From positions 62,001 through 126,000 of the forward strand of contig NZ_JAAOWU010000002.1 of the NCBI RefSeq assembly GCF_013778505.1: a DNA stretch of 64,000 nucleotides. Reading direction: 5' to 3'. Made by a program: the position numbers and the translations under genes. The notes beneath the pieces were generated by a model. It did no database searches and was not told the origin of the DNA. It saw nothing but the letters and a program-made list of their open reading frames with translations. Origin of the DNA: Pseudomonas sivasensis. GTDB lineage: Bacteria; Pseudomonadota; Gammaproteobacteria; Pseudomonadales; Pseudomonadaceae. Shown one piece after another: positions 45,081 through 52,479 of this stretch (within the stretch, counting starts at the first letter, position 1; every line of letters begins with the position of its first letter).

Positions 45081-45968
45081 ATGCGCCGCCTGCTCACCGG
45101 CTGTTTGGTCACCCTGCTGCTGTTACTCAATACGCTGATCCTGATCGGCCCCTTGCTGGTGTTCGCCCTGCTCAAGCTGGTGGCACCGGGGCGCTACCGT
45201 GACTATGCGTCATGGGCGGTGATGTGGATCGCCGAGACCTGGGCCGAGATCGACAAACTGATCTTCGCCCGCTGCATCCCGACGCAATGGGACATTCGCG
45301 GCGGCGACGACTTGCGCAGGGACACCTCCTATCTGGTCATCAGCAACCACCAGTCCTGGGTGGATATTCCGGCGCTGATCCAGGCGCTCAACCGGCGTAC
45401 GCCGTTCTTTAAATTCTTCCTGAAAAAAGAACTGATCTGGGTGCCCTTCCTGGGCCTGGCCTGGTGGGCGCTGGATTACCCGTTCATGAAACGCTACACC
45501 AAGGCGTTCCTGGCCAAGCACCCCGAGCTGGCGGGCCAGGACTTGAAGATCACCAAACAAGCCTGTGAGCTGTTCAAGCGCCAGCCGGTGACGGTGGTCA
45601 ATTACCTGGAAGGCACGCGGTTCAGCGAGACCAAACGCACGCAGCAGGACTCACCGTTCACCCAGTTGCTCAAACCCAAGGCAGGCGGTGTGGCGTTTGT
45701 GCTGGCAGCGATGGGGGAACAGCTGGACGCAATCCTCGACGTCACGGTGGTCTATCCGCAGCAGAAGATTCCGGGGTTCTGGGACTTGATCAGCGGCGCG
45801 GTGCCGAAGGTGATCATCGACATCCAGACCCGTGAGCTGGACCCGGCGTTGTGGCAGGGAGATTACGAAAACGATCCAGCATTTCGCCAGACCGTCCAGA
45901 ACTGGGTCAACCAGCTCTGGAAGGAGAAAGACGCGCGCATCGAACAACTGCGCGCGCAGAGTATTTAG
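45081..45968 (+). CDS. Inner-membrane acyltransferase (PlsC/YihG-like)
   Basis: 295 residues from ATG 45081. An N-terminal membrane helix (LVTLLLLLNTLILIGPLLVFALLKL) is followed by the acyltransferase motifs NHQSWVD (catalytic His and Asp), FPFM-like DYPFMKRYTKAF, and EGTRFSETKR. It belongs to the YihG/YihF-type 1-acyl-glycerol-3-phosphate acyltransferases, which remodel phospholipid acyl chains. The stop TAG overlaps the convergent stop of the next gene by 2 bases. Confidence 0.87.
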   Translation: MRRLLTGCLVTLLLLLNTLILIGPLLVFALLKLVAPGRYRDYASWAVMWIAETWAEIDKLIFARCIPTQWDIRGGDDLRRDTSYLVISNHQSWVDIPALIQALNRRTPFFKFFLKKELIWVPFLGLAWWALDYPFMKRYTKAFLAKHPELAGQDLKITKQACELFKRQPVTVVNYLEGTRFSETKRTQQDSPFTQLLKPKAGGVAFVLAAMGEQLDAILDVTVVYPQQKIPGFWDLISGAVPKVIIDIQTRELDPALWQGDYENDPAFRQTVQNWVNQLWKEKDARIEQLRAQSI

Positions 45969-46537
45969 CTGCCGGTACCCCAGGCCTGGGCCAGTTTGCC
46001 CAGCACCGAACTGCTGGCGCCCTGGCCACCCAGGTATTGCAGGATCACCGGAGCGAATTGGCCGATCATGCCGCTGTCCATGCCCAACGCGCTGAATGCG
46101 GTGTTGAGGTCGTTTGTGTTCTTCACGTTACCCAGCAAGCCGTCCAGGCCGCTGGTCTTGCTGCCACCGGTCTGGCCGAGCATCCCGCTCAAGGCCCCGA
46201 GGCTGCCCAATGCATTGTTGCCCGACAGCTGATCCAGGCCCGGCACACTGTTGCCCAGTTGCGAATAATCGTTGCCGCTCAGTTTGTTCTTGGCCAGGCC
46301 CAACATCGCGCCGGTGCCACCAACGGCTTGCTCGGGGGTGATATTGAGTTGCGAGGTCAGCGCGCTCAGCAAACCGGCCGTCTCGGACGACGGTGCGGCG
46401 GCAGCGGCTTTGTTGCTACCGCCCTGCATGCCGGAAATGGCATTGGCCGCATCACCAAGGCTGAAGCCCGCGGCGAGTACGGGGCCGGCCGCCAGAGTCA
46501 TCAGGCAGGAAAGGGCGAAACCGCGTGAAATCTTCAT
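45965..46537 (-). CDS. DUF2780-family secreted protein (VcgC/VcgE-like)
   Basis: 190 residues from ATG 46537 (MKISRGFALSCLMTLAAGPVLAAGFSLGDAA); the signal peptide ends around AAG. The rest is low in charged residues and rich in Gly, Ser, Leu and Ala, with DUF2780-like LTSQLNITPEQAVGGTGAMLGLAK and VPGLDQLSGN. The open frame runs 108 bp further upstream without a ribosome site. The function is unknown. It is convergent with the acyltransferase gene and divergent from the sigma-factor gene. Confidence 0.8.
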   Translation of the reverse strand: MKISRGFALSCLMTLAAGPVLAAGFSLGDAANAISGMQGGSNKAAAAAPSSETAGLLSALTSQLNITPEQAVGGTGAMLGLAKNKLSGNDYSQLGNSVPGLDQLSGNNALGSLGALSGMLGQTGGSKTSGLDGLLGNVKNTNDLNTAFSALGMDSGMIGQFAPVILQYLGGQGASSSVLGKLAQAWGTGS

Positions 46538-46667
46538 TGAAACAACCTCTGGATATAGGTGCGAAAGCAGGCGTTTGACTGGGCATTCCGGGGGATTGTT
46601 CCCACACCCGCATCCGAATCGCCCTGCCCTACGTATAGGCTTCATACGCTGCCCGGAGCTGGATGGA

Positions 46668-47294
46668 ATGAATGCCCAAGCTGAACTAACCTCTGCCTAC
46701 CGTGCGCAGTCCCGTCGCCCTCAAACGAGAGCCTGGAGAAGCCCTATTACGCTCACTGATGCTGACACGTTGCGGCCCCTGCTGGCCCAATGCGCCTTGG
46801 GCAATCGCCAAGCGTTTGAAACGCTCTATCGCAGTGTTTCGCCGCGTCTGCACGGGGTCGCCATGGTGTTTATGGGACGCCAGGACCTGGCTGAAGAGGT
46901 GCTGCAGGAAGCCTTCGTACGCATCTGGTACAACGCTTCGCGCTACGAAGCCCACCTGGCGGCGCCGATGACCTGGATGATCAACATCACCCGCAACCTG
47001 GCCATCGACCAACTGCGTAAACGCCGCGAACAGCCTTTGGCCGACGGTCAACAGGACGCCTTGCTCGACGAAGGCCCCAGCGCCTACGAACGGCTCGACA
47101 GCGAACGCGAAGCCCGCGCGCTCAACCGCTGCCTCGACACCCTCGACGGCATGCAGCGTCAATCGATCACTGTGGCTTACTTCCAGGGCCTGTCGTGTTC
47201 GGAGTTGGCCGAACACTTGGCCGCGCCGCTGGGCTCGGTCAAATCCTGGATTCGCCGCGGCATGGAGCGCCTGCGCAGGTGCCTTGAATCATGA
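46668..47294 (+). CDS. ECF-family sigma factor (SigK/RpoE-like)
   Basis: 208 residues from ATG 46668 (MNAQAELTSAYRAQSRRPQTR). Sigma2 (ALGNRQAFETLYRSVSPRLHGVA and QDLAEEVLQEAFVRIWYNA) and sigma4 (LDGMQRQSITVAYFQGLSCSELAEHLAAPLGSVKSWIRRGMERL) are clear. The stop overlaps the anti-sigma start (ATGA). It most resembles sigma factors paired with RskA anti-sigma proteins. The open frame extends far upstream, but that part has no similarity. Confidence 0.9.
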   Translation: MNAQAELTSAYRAQSRRPQTRAWRSPITLTDADTLRPLLAQCALGNRQAFETLYRSVSPRLHGVAMVFMGRQDLAEEVLQEAFVRIWYNASRYEAHLAAPMTWMINITRNLAIDQLRKRREQPLADGQQDALLDEGPSAYERLDSEREARALNRCLDTLDGMQRQSITVAYFQGLSCSELAEHLAAPLGSVKSWIRRGMERLRRCLES

Positions 47295-47968
47295 ACTACA
47301 AAACCACAGCCCTGCGCCGCGCCCTGGCAGCCGACTACGCCATCGGACTGATGCCCGCCACCGCCCGTCGGCGTTTTGATGCGCTGTTATTGGAAGACGC
47401 CGCGCTGCGCGTTGAACTGGGCCATTGGCAGGAAGCGCTTGCCAGCATGACCGGCGCATTGCCCGAGCGGCCGGTGCCCGAGCATGTGTGGGCGGGCATC
47501 AAGTCACGGATCGAGCCGCAGGTGCTGCACATGCCGGCCAAGAAACCGTTGTGGACGAACCTGCGACTGTGGGCGGCGGCGTTCGGGATTGTTATCGCAG
47601 TGCTGGTGGGCGTGTTGTACCAGCGCGACCTGGGTGTGGAGTACAACGCCACACTGGTCGCCGCCAACCAACAACCCGCGTTGCAGATCAAGGCCTTTGC
47701 CGACCACCTGCAAGTGGAACCCTTGTCACTGGCCGCCGTGACGTCGGCACAGGACCTGGAATTGTGGGCCATCAAGCCCGGAGGCAAACCGATCTCCCTG
47801 GGCCTGGTGCCCGCAGTGGGCAAAGGCCGAATCCAACTGAGCGAAGCGCAGCGAGCCTTGCTTACCGCACCGCTGACCTTGGCCGTGAGCCTGGAACCAC
47901 ACGGCGGCTCGCCCACCGGGCAACCCACCGGACCGGTGCTGTATCAGGGCCAATTGGCATCACTTTGA
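47291..47968 (+). CDS. RskA-type anti-sigma factor
   Basis: 225 residues. The N-terminal anti-sigma domain (ALAADYAIGLMPATARRRFDALLLED) is followed by a transmembrane helix (LWAAAFGIVIAVLVGVLYQ) and an RskA C-terminal periplasmic domain ending QPTGPVLYQGQLASL. No zinc motif is seen, as in RskA proteins. It is overlapped by the sigma-factor gene. Its C-terminal half is paralogous to the next gene. Confidence 0.9.
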   Translation: MNYKTTALRRALAADYAIGLMPATARRRFDALLLEDAALRVELGHWQEALASMTGALPERPVPEHVWAGIKSRIEPQVLHMPAKKPLWTNLRLWAAAFGIVIAVLVGVLYQRDLGVEYNATLVAANQQPALQIKAFADHLQVEPLSLAAVTSAQDLELWAIKPGGKPISLGLVPAVGKGRIQLSEAQRALLTAPLTLAVSLEPHGGSPTGQPTGPVLYQGQLASL

Positions 47969-48045
47969 CCTGCAAGGGGGGCCAGGAACCCATCGCGCAA
48001 ACCAGAGTCCATGACAGCACTGAAAGCCCTGTCAGGAACAACGTT

Positions 48046-48504
48046 ATGAGCGCGACACGCCCCACAATCATTGAGCCAAAGCCGCCTTTCTGGAGCCGTC
48101 CACGCCTGTTTATCGGCGTCTGCGTGGCCGTGATCGCCGGCCTCGGCGGCGCGTTCTACACTCAGGACAACGTCAAGTCCGCCGCCACCCTGATCACCAC
48201 CACCCAACAGCCGGCGGCGCAGGTCATGGCTCACAAGGATTACCTGGAAGTGCAACCCATCGCCATCACCGCACCCGCGCCGGACCAGAGCCTGGAACTG
48301 TGGGCGATACCCGACGGCGGCAAGCCCGTGTCACTTGGACTGATACCGGAGGATGGCGAAGGCATCATCGGCTTGAACCCGAGGCAGCAGGCCTCGATCA
48401 GCAAACCGGTGGAGTTGATGGTGAGTGCGGAGAGCAAAGGCGGCTCAGTGAGCAAGCAACCGACGGGGCCGACCGTCTATCAGGGGGCTTTGGCAACGCG
48501 CTGA
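48046..48504 (+). CDS. RskA C-terminal-like protein without anti-sigma domain
   Basis: 152 residues: a transmembrane helix (LFIGVCVAVIAGLGGAFYT at about residues 21-39) and a periplasmic RskA-like domain. It aligns along its length with the C-terminal half of the preceding protein: TQQPAAQVMAHKDYLEVQPI against NQQPALQIKAFADHLQVEPL, LELWAIPDGGKPVSLGLIP against LELWAIKPGGKPISLGLVP, and both end QPTGP..YQG. The sigma-binding N-terminus is missing. It lies 77 bp after the full gene and ends with a terminator, so it looks like a partial tandem duplication or a modulator. Confidence 0.82.
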   Translation: MSATRPTIIEPKPPFWSRPRLFIGVCVAVIAGLGGAFYTQDNVKSAATLITTTQQPAAQVMAHKDYLEVQPIAITAPAPDQSLELWAIPDGGKPVSLGLIPEDGEGIIGLNPRQQASISKPVELMVSAESKGGSVSKQPTGPTVYQGALATR

Positions 48505-48518
48505 GCCCATTGCCGCAA

Positions 48519-48543
48519 GGGTGCTCTGAGCACCCCGTTTTTT
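48519..48543 (+). terminator. Terminator of the sigma/anti-sigma operon
   Basis: GGGTGCT pairs with AGCACCC around a short CTG loop and is followed by GTTTTTT. Confidence 0.85.
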
Positions 48544-48639
48544 ATCAAAATTGAATCTAAGCCACTGTCATTTCTCACAGTAGATGCTTGATGAAAACTC
48601 CCTCAGCATTCAAGTCCAATGCACAAGGGAGTCTCTCTC

Positions 48640-49053
48640 ATGAACCTCAACCGTGTTGTTTGCCTATTGGCAATGCTCACTGTGACCGGTCACGTCTTTG
48701 CACAAACTTCTTCCTGCCCCAAGCCTGCCGACATCAAGCAATACCGGATGGACAAAGGCGGCTACCACTATGTGGCTGATGGTCCTTTGGATCAGAAATG
48801 GGCCGGCGAGAACGAGACCGCTAAAGAACTGCGCATGGCAAGCCTGGAATTCACGGCGGCAAACTACAAGCCCATAAACGACGAGAGAAACAGCATGCCT
48901 GCGGTCATCTGTGATTACTCCGGGGCCGGCGATGACGCCGTGAGACTGGTACTAAAACCTGTGCATCAGTTCTCACATGCGCCCAATACGTTCTGGGAAG
49001 CCAACTACTGCAAGGCTAATGACAACTTGAAATGCATGTTCAACCATCAATGA
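48640..49053 (+). CDS. Small secreted protein (DUF3757-like)
   Basis: 137 residues from ATG 48640 (MNLNRVVCLLAMLTVTGHVFA), preceded by AAGGGAG. The signal peptide ends near AQTSS. The mature part begins with CPKPADIKQYRMDKGGYHYVA and has two further cysteine-containing segments (VICDYSG and NYCKANDNLKCMF), which suggests disulfides. This resembles DUF3757 secreted proteins of Pseudomonas, with unknown function. Base use is AT-richer than in the core genes nearby, and it sits immediately before the repeat-flanked array, so it could be part of the accessory region. Confidence 0.75.
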   Translation: MNLNRVVCLLAMLTVTGHVFAQTSSCPKPADIKQYRMDKGGYHYVADGPLDQKWAGENETAKELRMASLEFTAANYKPINDERNSMPAVICDYSGAGDDAVRLVLKPVHQFSHAPNTFWEANYCKANDNLKCMFNHQ

Positions 49054-49106
49054 ACGTTGCGCTGCGTAGGGCTGATTTGTAGTCATCAGCCCTAACTTAT
49101 GTAGTC

Positions 49107-49171
49107 CGTTTCCGAAACGCTACCAACCTCCCTGTACACGCCTTACATCCCTTAAGGTGCCTTCTTATGGT
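49107..49171 (+). promoter_or_regulatory. Array unit 1 leader: palindrome and promoter
   Basis: CGTTTCCGAAACG palindrome at 49107-49119, 82 nt before the ATG at 49201. A CTTACA (49142-49147) and TATGGT (49166-49171) pair with an 18-nt spacer gives a sigma70-like promoter. The same leader recurs in units 2 and 3. Confidence 0.55.
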
Positions 49172-49200
49172 CCTGCGCCTCAGTCTTGGAGGTGTACGCG

Positions 49201-49491
49201 ATGCAGGGACCTTACGCATTTATCAATGAACGGCCGCAGCCTTATCCGTTGCTCAATGTTTAAGGAGGCAAGTTGGTAGCTGGCGTTGGTGGCTCATACT
49301 TGGGAGCAAGACTTGGAGCCTCGATTGGCATCGGCGCCTGCATGTTAGTTTTTGGAATACCCACGGCTGGCGCCGGAGCCTTGGCATGTGCCATCGTCGG
49401 CGGTGCCGCAGGCGGCCTAGGGGGAGCCGCGCTGGGAACCGGACTTGCGCAAAGCACAGGCGATTTTATCTATAAGACTGCGAGGGATTAA
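49201..49491 (+). pseudogene. Array unit 1: effector-like gene reduced to leader peptide and C-terminal fragment
   Basis: The first 20 residues MQGPYAFINERPQPYPLLNV match the N-terminus of the intact protein at 50242, but the frame then stops at 49261-49263. About 230 residues of the body are missing. From 49273 a TTG-started frame of 72 codons encodes the glycine-zipper C-terminus (GARLGASIGIGACMLVFGIP, then ALACAIVGGAAGGLGGAALG), homologous to residues 253-324 of the intact protein. AAGGAGG overlaps the stop of the leader peptide and precedes the fragment by 4 nt, so the fragment may still be translated. It ends in TAAATG with the next gene. Confidence 0.82.
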
Positions 49492-49845
49492 ATGGTCTGG
49501 TTCTACCTCGGTATGGGTTCAGTCATCCTGATGCTATTGAGCTTTCCGCTGATCTTTTGTGCCATGTATAAAAAGCTGGATGCTGCAGAAGGCTATGTGC
49601 AATACAGCACCTATCTAGTCGTGCAAAAACATATCTTCCGTAATTCACACTTTGAAGGACGCCCCCAGCGCGTATTCGCCATGGCGACGATTATTCTTAT
49701 TCCAAAAATACTTCAATGGAAACATCTGGTGCTTGTTGAGGACGTTGAAAGAATACCAAGACACCTTAGGTATTGGATGGTGATACCGACACTCACTGCC
49801 TGCCTATCCTTTGCAGGCATGTTTATCAGTTGGTTTTTTATATAA
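49492..49845 (+). CDS. Array unit 1: small membrane protein, probable immunity protein
   Basis: 117 residues with hydrophobic segments near residues 6-26 and 95-117 and a possible third near 65-75. It shares with its two paralogues MLLSFPLIFCAMYKKLDAAE, FEGRPQRVFAMATIILIPK, and VEDVERIPRHLRYWMVIP. The ATG overlaps the TAA of the effector fragment. A membrane protein directly after a glycine-zipper protein is what an immunity gene for a pore-former would look like; this is inference. A terminator follows. Confidence 0.75.
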   Translation: MVWFYLGMGSVILMLLSFPLIFCAMYKKLDAAEGYVQYSTYLVVQKHIFRNSHFEGRPQRVFAMATIILIPKILQWKHLVLVEDVERIPRHLRYWMVIPTLTACLSFAGMFISWFFI

Positions 49846-49862
49846 GACTTATCTGCGATAAA

Positions 49863-49885
49863 AAAGGGCGACTCTAAGTCGCCCT
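49863..49885. terminator. Terminator shared with fdhA copies (array unit 1)
   Basis: AAGGGCGAC/GTCGCCCTT with a TCTAA loop. It is identical, with its flanks, to the hairpin at 52457-52479 downstream of fdhA. Confidence 0.85.
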
Positions 49886-49894
49886 TATCTATCA

Positions 49895-50022
49895 ACTACG
49901 CCGCACTAAACAACTTATGCGGATCAATCACAAACTTCTTCGGCACAACCGCATCAAACTCGCCGTAAACACGCGGCGCGTCATCCAGGCTGATCACCTG
50001 CAGCAATTGGAGGTTGTACTTC
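49895..50022 (-). pseudogene. Tail fragment of fdhA (array unit 1)
   Basis: On the minus strand it encodes the last residues of formaldehyde dehydrogenase (VISLDDAPRVYGEFDA, VVPKKFVIDPHKLFSAA) and stops. Relative to the intact gene (52489) it lacks a block of about 48 bp that encodes the segment between KYNRQLMQ and VISLDD. A perfect hairpin CCCCCGAA/TTCGGGGG follows at 50022-50045. Confidence 0.85.
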
Positions 50023-50085
50023 CCCCGAACTTGCTGCTTCGGGGGTGCGCAGTAGCCTCGCGCCGGCCCCCAACAATCCTCTTTT

Positions 50086-50118
50086 CACCATAGCGGGGCA
50101 AGCCCGCTCACCACAAAA
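50086..50118. repeat. Half REP element (array unit 1/2 boundary)
   Basis: TAGCGGGGCAAGCCCGCTCACCAC, one half of the GTGGTGAGCGGGCTTGCCCCGC class. Confidence 0.6.
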
Positions 50119-50147
50119 GGTAGGTGCAAGCCTGATCTTTCGTAGTC

Positions 50148-50212
50148 CGTTTCCGAAACGCCACCAGCGCCCCGGCCAGCGTCTTACACCCGCCTTGGCG
50201 TCTTCATATAGT
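50148..50212 (+). promoter_or_regulatory. Array unit 2 leader: palindrome and promoter
   Basis: CGTTTCCGAAACG at 50148-50160, 82 nt before the ATG. CTTACA (50183-50188) and TATAGT (50207-50212) are 18 nt apart. The palindrome ends 22 nt upstream of the -35 box, an activator-like position. Confidence 0.6.
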
Positions 50213-50241
50213 CGTGCGCCACAGTCCTGGAGGTGCACGCG

Positions 50242-51216
50242 ATGCAGGGAGCCTATGCATTTATCAATGAACGGCCGAAGCCTTATCCGTTGCTCAAACT
50301 GAGCCTTTCTCTCACCCCAAATACCCAAACCAAGTTCGACATCCTCAACCAACACATTCGCAACGCCGTAGTACTGCCTGGGCAACTGGTCATTATCGGG
50401 GACAGCCGGACCGCTTCTTGTACCGCTGAAGAAGCTCGCTTGATGCAATCAGCCGCTAACGTCAAGCATGCGCTGTTGGCACACTCCGCCGCTGATCAAT
50501 TTATGATCAAAAACTACGATCAATTGCAGACCATCATGTCCCATGCGTCTTTGGGCATCGGCAGTGTGAGCGGTGCTTGGAGCAAGCACCTGACGCAGAT
50601 AGAGCAGACGCTCAAGGAAATCGATGAATTGCATAAGCAGTACCTGAGGAACGGTACCGTGAGTGCGAGAAATGAATTTCTGGTTAAGCGTAGGGCGTTG
50701 TTTGCGAGGCTGGATGGTCAACTGTCAGGGTTGGCACGGTTGGGGACGGGCCTGAAAAACGAAGGTTCGATTAAAAAGATGCTGGGGATTTCCACTAAGA
50801 GTTATTGGCATCATGGGGAGATTCAGGGGTATGAAGCGACGGTAAAACGTATAGCCAAGGCGTCGCAGATATTGAAGAAGGGCACTTACATTGGTCTTGC
50901 GCTGGATGTTGGGTCGACAGCATTGGAGATAGCAGAGGCGTGTTCCACCGGGCGTGAGCAAGAATGTACACAAGCGAAATATGTTGAAGGATCCAAGTTA
51001 GCGCTTGGGCTCGGAGGAGCATCCTACGGCGCATCTGCAGGCTTCTATATCGGCATGGGCGCCTGCATGATTATTTTTGGCATACCTACAGCGGGCACAG
51101 GAGCCTTGGCATGTGCGGTCATCGGCACTGCAGCAGGCGGCTTCGTTGGAAGCAAGGTTGGAAGTAAGTTAGGAGAGCACACGGGTGCACTCCTCTACAG
51201 GGCGATGGAAAATTAA
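50242..51216 (+). CDS. Array unit 2: intact glycine-zipper protein, probable pore-forming effector
   Basis: 324 residues; start ATG 50242 follows GGAGGTG. A short conserved N-terminus (MQGAYAFINERPKPYPLLKL) is followed by a mostly helical, charged middle (about residues 85-215) and a C-terminal membrane region with small-residue repeats: TYIGLALDVGSTALEIAEA near 215, GLGGASYGASAGFYIGMGACMIIFGIP (255-282) and ALACAVIGTAAGGFVGSKVG (288-307). No Sec signal is seen. The design, helical body plus glycine-zipper end, resembles type VI secretion pore-forming effectors, but there is no PAAR, VgrG or Rhs part here and I cannot name a family with certainty. The TAAATG junction with the next small membrane gene supports effector-immunity pairing. 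Confidence 0.72.
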   Translation: MQGAYAFINERPKPYPLLKLSLSLTPNTQTKFDILNQHIRNAVVLPGQLVIIGDSRTASCTAEEARLMQSAANVKHALLAHSAADQFMIKNYDQLQTIMSHASLGIGSVSGAWSKHLTQIEQTLKEIDELHKQYLRNGTVSARNEFLVKRRALFARLDGQLSGLARLGTGLKNEGSIKKMLGISTKSYWHHGEIQGYEATVKRIAKASQILKKGTYIGLALDVGSTALEIAEACSTGREQECTQAKYVEGSKLALGLGGASYGASAGFYIGMGACMIIFGIPTAGTGALACAVIGTAAGGFVGSKVGSKLGEHTGALLYRAMEN

Positions 51217-51576
51217 ATGATTCTGGAATATATCGGCATGTGCGCGGGGGGCATCATGCTACTCAGTATCCCGCTGACCTTTTACGTCATGTTTGAGAAG
51301 CTCGATGCAGCAGAACGCTATCTGCAATACAGCTCCTTTATTGCTGGGTTCAGACATACCTGCCGCTTTCTTCCTTTTGAAGGAAGACAGTCACGCCTAT
51401 TCGCCATGGCCACCGTCATTCTTATCCCGACAGTCATTGAATGGAGGGGAATGGTACTTGTCGAGGACGTTGAAAAAATCCCCAAAAACCTCAAGTACTG
51501 GATGGTCATACCCTCACTCATAGCACTTACATCATTCACAACCATGGTAATAAGTGGATATTTTGCTTATTACTGA
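51217..51576 (+). CDS. Array unit 2: small membrane protein, probable immunity protein
   Basis: 119 residues with two or three membrane helices (residues 5-27, about 63-76, and 95-118). Shared motifs with paralogues: MLLSIPLTFYVMFEKLDAAERY, FEGRQSRLFAMATVILIPT, and VEDVEKIPKNLKYWMVIPSL. The start ATG follows directly on the stop of the intact effector-like gene, so translation should be coupled. It is the presumed cognate immunity gene. Confidence 0.75.
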   Translation: MILEYIGMCAGGIMLLSIPLTFYVMFEKLDAAERYLQYSSFIAGFRHTCRFLPFEGRQSRLFAMATVILIPTVIEWRGMVLVEDVEKIPKNLKYWMVIPSLIALTSFTTMVISGYFAYY

Positions 51577-51584
51577 CACGCCAA

Positions 51585-51613
51585 AAAAACAAGGGCACCC
51601 TTGGCGCCCTTAT
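51585..51613 (-). terminator. Terminator-like hairpin (array unit 2)
   Basis: AAGGGCACC/GGCGCCCTT with one mismatch, with CCAAAAAAAC on its left (T run on the minus strand). It has diverged from the hairpins of units 1 and 3. Confidence 0.65.
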
Positions 51614-51627
51614 ATTTACTCCAAGTC

Positions 51628-51754
51628 TTACGCCGCACTAAACAACTTATGCGGATCAATCACAAACTTTTTCGGCACAACCGCATCAAAACCGCCGTAA
51701 ACACGCGGCGCGTCATCCAGGCTGATTACCTGCAGCAATTGGAGGTTGTACTTC
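51628..51754 (-). pseudogene. Tail fragment of fdhA (array unit 2)
   Basis: Encodes VISLDDAPRVYGGFDAVVPKK and FVIDPHKLFSAA and has the same 48-bp deletion and the same following CCCCCGAA/TTCGGGGG hairpin as the fragment at 49895. It shows that units 1 and 2 share a common ancestor later than their split from the intact gene. Confidence 0.85.
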
Positions 51755-51834
51755 CCCCGAACTTGCTGCTTCGGGGGGCGCAGTAGCCTCGCGCCCGCCC
51801 CCAACAATCCTCCTTTCACCATAAGGGTTTGGTG

Positions 51835-51878
51835 CCGCTTCGCAGCCCAGCGCGGGGCAAGCCCGCTCACCACAAAAG
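51835..51878. repeat. Half REP element (array unit 2/3 boundary)
   Basis: GCTTCGCAGCCCAGCGCGGGGCAAGCCCGCTCACCAC; one half of the same class as at 50086. Confidence 0.65.
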
Positions 51879-51906
51879 GTAGGTGTAAGCCTGATCTTTC
51901 GTAGTT

Positions 51907-51971
51907 CGTTTCCGAAACTCTACCAGCGCCTCGGCCAACGTCTTACACCCGCCTTGGCGTCTTCATATAGT
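51907..51971 (+). promoter_or_regulatory. Array unit 3 leader: palindrome and promoter
   Basis: CGTTTCCGAAACT at 51907-51919, again 82 nt before the ATG. CTTACA (51942-51947) and TATAGT (51966-51971) are 18 nt apart. Confidence 0.6.
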
Positions 51972-52000
51972 CGTGCGCCTCAGTCTTGGAGGTGTACGCG

Positions 52001-52084
52001 ATGCAGGGACCTTACGCATTTATCAATGAGCGGCCACAGCCTTATCCGTTGCTCAAACTGAGCCACAAAACTTGGGGAGGCTAA
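52001..52084 (+). pseudogene. Array unit 3: leader-peptide remnant of the effector gene
   Basis: 27 codons, MQGPYAFINERPQPYPLLKL then SHKTWGG and a stop. The first 20 residues match the intact effector-like protein and the rest of its body is gone. The remnant ends GGGGAGGCTAAATG, so a ribosome site and the TAAATG junction with the next gene are kept. The short frame may now serve as a translated leader for the small membrane gene. Confidence 0.8.
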
Positions 52085-52444
52085 ATGGATCCGACATTTA
52101 TCGGTATGTTGTCAGGAGCCATCATGCTACTCAGCCTCCCACTCAACTTTTATGTCATGTTCGATAAGCTCGACGCAGCGGAACATTATCTGCAACGCAG
52201 CACATACATCGTGGGGACGCAACATACTCTGCGCCGTTTGCACTTTGAGGGGAGACACGTACGCCTATATGTCGTGGCCACGGTTATTCTTCTGCCAAAA
52301 TTATTTCAATGGAGAAACCTGATAGTCACGGAGGATATTGAAAAGATCCCAAGACGCCTCAGATGCTGGATGGTTATACCCTCACTCATTACCCATCTAT
52401 CAGCCCTGACGATGTTTATCAGTTGGCTGTTAATAAAAGCTTGA
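52085..52444 (+). CDS. Array unit 3: small membrane protein, probable orphan immunity protein
   Basis: 119 residues, paralogous to the products at 49492 and 51217 (MLLSLPLNFYVMFDKLDAAEHY, FEGRHVRLYVVATVILLPKL, EDIEKIPRRLRCWMVIPSL). Two or three membrane helices are predicted. It is preceded by GGGGAGG and coupled to a 27-residue leader. It lacks an effector partner, so it would be an orphan immunity gene if the system reading is right. Confidence 0.75.
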   Translation: MDPTFIGMLSGAIMLLSLPLNFYVMFDKLDAAEHYLQRSTYIVGTQHTLRRLHFEGRHVRLYVVATVILLPKLFQWRNLIVTEDIEKIPRRLRCWMVIPSLITHLSALTMFISWLLIKA

Positions 52445-52451
52445 TCTCCAC

Positions 52452-52479
52452 AAAAAAAGGGCGACTCTAAGTCGCCCTT
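52452..52479. terminator. Terminator of fdhA and array unit 3
   Basis: AAGGGCGAC (52457-52465) pairs with GTCGCCCTT (52471-52479). A run of A on the left gives a T run on the minus strand for fdhA. Confidence 0.88.

Noticed and set aside
50242..51216. A Rhs or PAAR effector
   Set aside because: No PAAR motif, no YD repeats and the protein is only 324 residues.
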